Source: Helicobacteraceae bacterium
GTDB lineage: Bacteria > Campylobacterota > Campylobacteria > Campylobacterales > Sulfurimonadaceae
Assembly: GCA_030596305.1 (NCBI GenBank)
Contig: JAUVKK010000046.1
Coordinates: 1-7,088 of the forward strand
Direction: 5' to 3'
DNA length: 7,088 nucleotides
Shown here: positions 5,875 through 7,088 of the stretch, piece by piece
Numbering within the stretch: position 1 is the first letter of the stretch
Layout: every line of letters begins with the position of its first letter
Position numbers and translations under genes: made by a program
The notes under the pieces: model-generated
Database searches by the model: none
Told to the model about the DNA's origin: nothing
What the model saw: the letters and a program-made list of their open reading frames with translations, nothing else

Positions 5875-7088
5875 TACTTGATCTCCGCAAAGATCTTCTC
5901 TGCAGCTTTAATTGTATTCTCAACCATCTCATCTGTTGTCGCAGTACAGACAAAACCTGTCTCATAACCAGAACAAGCAAAGTAGAAGCCCTCAGAGAGC
6001 ATAGCAGCATGAAATTTGGCGAACAGTGCATGATCAGCCTGAGCCGCATCATCAAAGTTTTTGACAGCGTCTGAGCTGAAAAAGAAACCGAACATAGAAC
6101 CACGAACGTCTGTCACCATATCGATGCCGTTGTTTGCAGCTGCAGCTTTCATACCTGAAACAAGACGTGTCGCACGTTCTTGAAGAATCGGATAGAGCTT
6201 TGCATTCTGCTTAAGTTTTTTGACCGCTGCAAGACCAGCCGCCATAGCGATAGGGTTACCGCTCAGTGTACCTGCCTGATAGACAGGACCATCCGGTGAA
6301 AGCATTGCCATCACCTCTTTGCGGCCACCAAAGGCGCCAACCGGCATACCACCACCGATAACCTTGCCTAGAGTGATCATGTCAGGAGTAACACCTGTAA
6401 TGCTCTCTGCACCGTGAAGCGTAGCACGGAAACCGCTCATCACTTCATCAAAGATCAGAAGTGCACCGTTATCATCACAAAGCTTACGAAGTCCGTGAAG
6501 GAACTCTTTATCAGCAGGTACAAGACCCATGTTACCGGCAATTGGTTCGATGATGATACAAGCGATATTGTCTGAGTCATTAAAACACTTCTCAACACTT
6601 GCTAAGTCATTGTATTTTGCCAATAGCGTGTGCTTTGTAAAGTCAGCAGGTACACCTGGAGAAGATGGGTTACCAAAAGTTGCAAGACCAGATCCGGCCT
6701 GTACCAAAAGTGAGTCACTGTGGCCATGGTAACAGCCCTCAAACTTGAGAATGTCATCTCTGCCGGTAAAACCACGTGCAAGACGGATCGCACTCATAAC
6801 AGCCTCTGTACCCGAAGAGACAAAACGGATCTTATCTACAGAGTCAAAGATCGAGACCACTTCGTGAGCAAGTTCAGTCTCTGCCTCTGTAGGTGCACCA
6901 AAGCTAAGACCATGTTTAACAGCGGCAATAACAGCTGCTTCTATACTCTCATCACGGTGACCAAAGATAAGTGGTCCCCAAGACTGTACATAGTCAACAT
7001 AAGTGTTGCCATCGATGTCAGTCATTGTACCGCCTTGACCTTCTTTAATAAACAGTGGCGTACCACCGACACTTTTAAAGGCACGGAC
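5874..7088 (-). CDS. hemL: Glutamate-1-semialdehyde 2,1-aminomutase (N-terminus beyond window)
   Basis: HemL converts glutamate-1-semialdehyde to 5-aminolevulinate, the entry to haem and other tetrapyrroles in bacteria using the C5 pathway. It is a cytoplasmic PLP enzyme of aminotransferase fold type I. The 404 residues visible run from the window edge ([17 protein letters not shown]) to a TAA at 5876-5874, so roughly 25 N-terminal residues are missing compared with the usual 425-430. An in-frame ATG at 7025 is not the start, since conserved HemL sequence continues upstream of it. Landmarks in visible numbering are [16 protein letters not shown] (about 91-106), [11 protein letters not shown] (115-125), DEVMSGFR with the PLP-contacting Asp214 (214-221), and [16 protein letters not shown] with the Schiff-base Lys242. 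The HemL-typical DEVMSGFR and GGGMPVGA distinguish it from ornithine or acetylornithine transaminases. It heads, or is upstream in, a leftward unit with the atpZ-like gene and a membrane protein. Confidence 0.97.
   Translation of the reverse strand, partial: VRAFKSVGGTPLFIKEGQGGTMTDIDGNTYVDYVQSWGPLIFGHRDESIEAAVIAAVKHGLSFGAPTEAETELAHEVVSIFDSVDKIRFVSSGTEAVMSAIRLARGFTGRDDILKFEGCYHGHSDSLLVQAGSGLATFGNPSSPGVPADFTKHTLLAKYNDLASVEKCFNDSDNIACIIIEPIAGNMGLVPADKEFLHGLRKLCDDNGALLIFDEVMSGFRATLHGAESITGVTPDMITLGKVIGGGMPVGAFGGRKEVMAMLSPDGPVYQAGTLSGNPIAMAAGLAAVKKLKQNAKLYPILQERATRLVSGMKAAAANNGIDMVTDVRGSMFGFFFSSDAVKNFDDAAQADHALFAKFHAAMLSEGFYFACSGYETGFVCTATTDEMVENTIKAAEKIFAEIK

Noticed and set aside
5855..6103. 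An 82-codon leftward frame inside hemL
   Set aside because: It overlaps conserved HemL sequence in another frame and its leucine/arginine-rich translation is typical of a shifted-frame product.
5874..7025. A complete 383-residue HemL starting at the ATG at 7025
   Set aside because: The frame stays open to the window edge and the extra 21 codons ([13 protein letters not shown]...) are typical HemL sequence, so the real start lies beyond position 7088.
1..7088. Mobile elements, defence genes or CRISPR repeats
   Set aside because: No transposase, integrase, nuclease or regularly spaced repeats were found; nearly all the DNA is accounted for by housekeeping genes.

Overview
The window looks like ordinary chromosomal DNA from a Campylobacterota (epsilonproteobacterial) genome, most like the Sulfurimonas/Sulfuricurvum/Sulfurovum side of the phylum. 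The evidence is the protein sequences (PurU, LeuB, a short LeuD, RpoD, an AtpZ-like protein, HemL), tight gene packing, promoters with a TATAAT -10 box but no recognisable -35 box, and a T-run just upstream of one of them. I assign the phylum with moderate confidence and the genus with low confidence. I see no insertion sequence, prophage, CRISPR array, tRNA, rRNA or integration scar.

Layout from left to right. (1) Positions 1-2170 are a leftward block, leuD > leuB > purU, with purU cut off by the window edge. LeuD and LeuB carry out the second and third steps of leucine biosynthesis and are coupled by a TAATG stop/start overlap. purU follows after about 70 bases that contain a hairpin. (2) Positions 2171-2471 are a 301-base divergent promoter region. 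Each side has a TATAATCCGA-type -10 element, one for leuD and one for rpoD. (3) Positions 2472-5014 are a rightward pair: rpoD, the primary sigma factor, and, five bases later, an unrecognised 228-residue protein starting with TTG. That protein reads like a PAS-type sensor joined to a degenerate histidine-kinase core. (4) A 20-base palindrome at 5017-5036 separates this pair from the next block. (5) Positions 5037-7088 are a leftward block, hemL (5' end off the window) > atpZ-like > a small membrane protein. The genes overlap by 1 and up to 35 bases, so they are almost certainly one transcript.

The genes with known roles are core metabolism and transcription: leucine biosynthesis, one-carbon and purine metabolism, tetrapyrrole biosynthesis, F-type ATP synthase support and the housekeeping sigma factor. 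The part least explained by known families is the degenerate kinase-like protein that shares the rpoD transcript. Its position raises the possibility of a role linked to sigma-factor or transcription control, but that is inference only. The membrane protein after atpZ is a second unassigned gene. I found no clear evidence of a wholly new multi-gene system.
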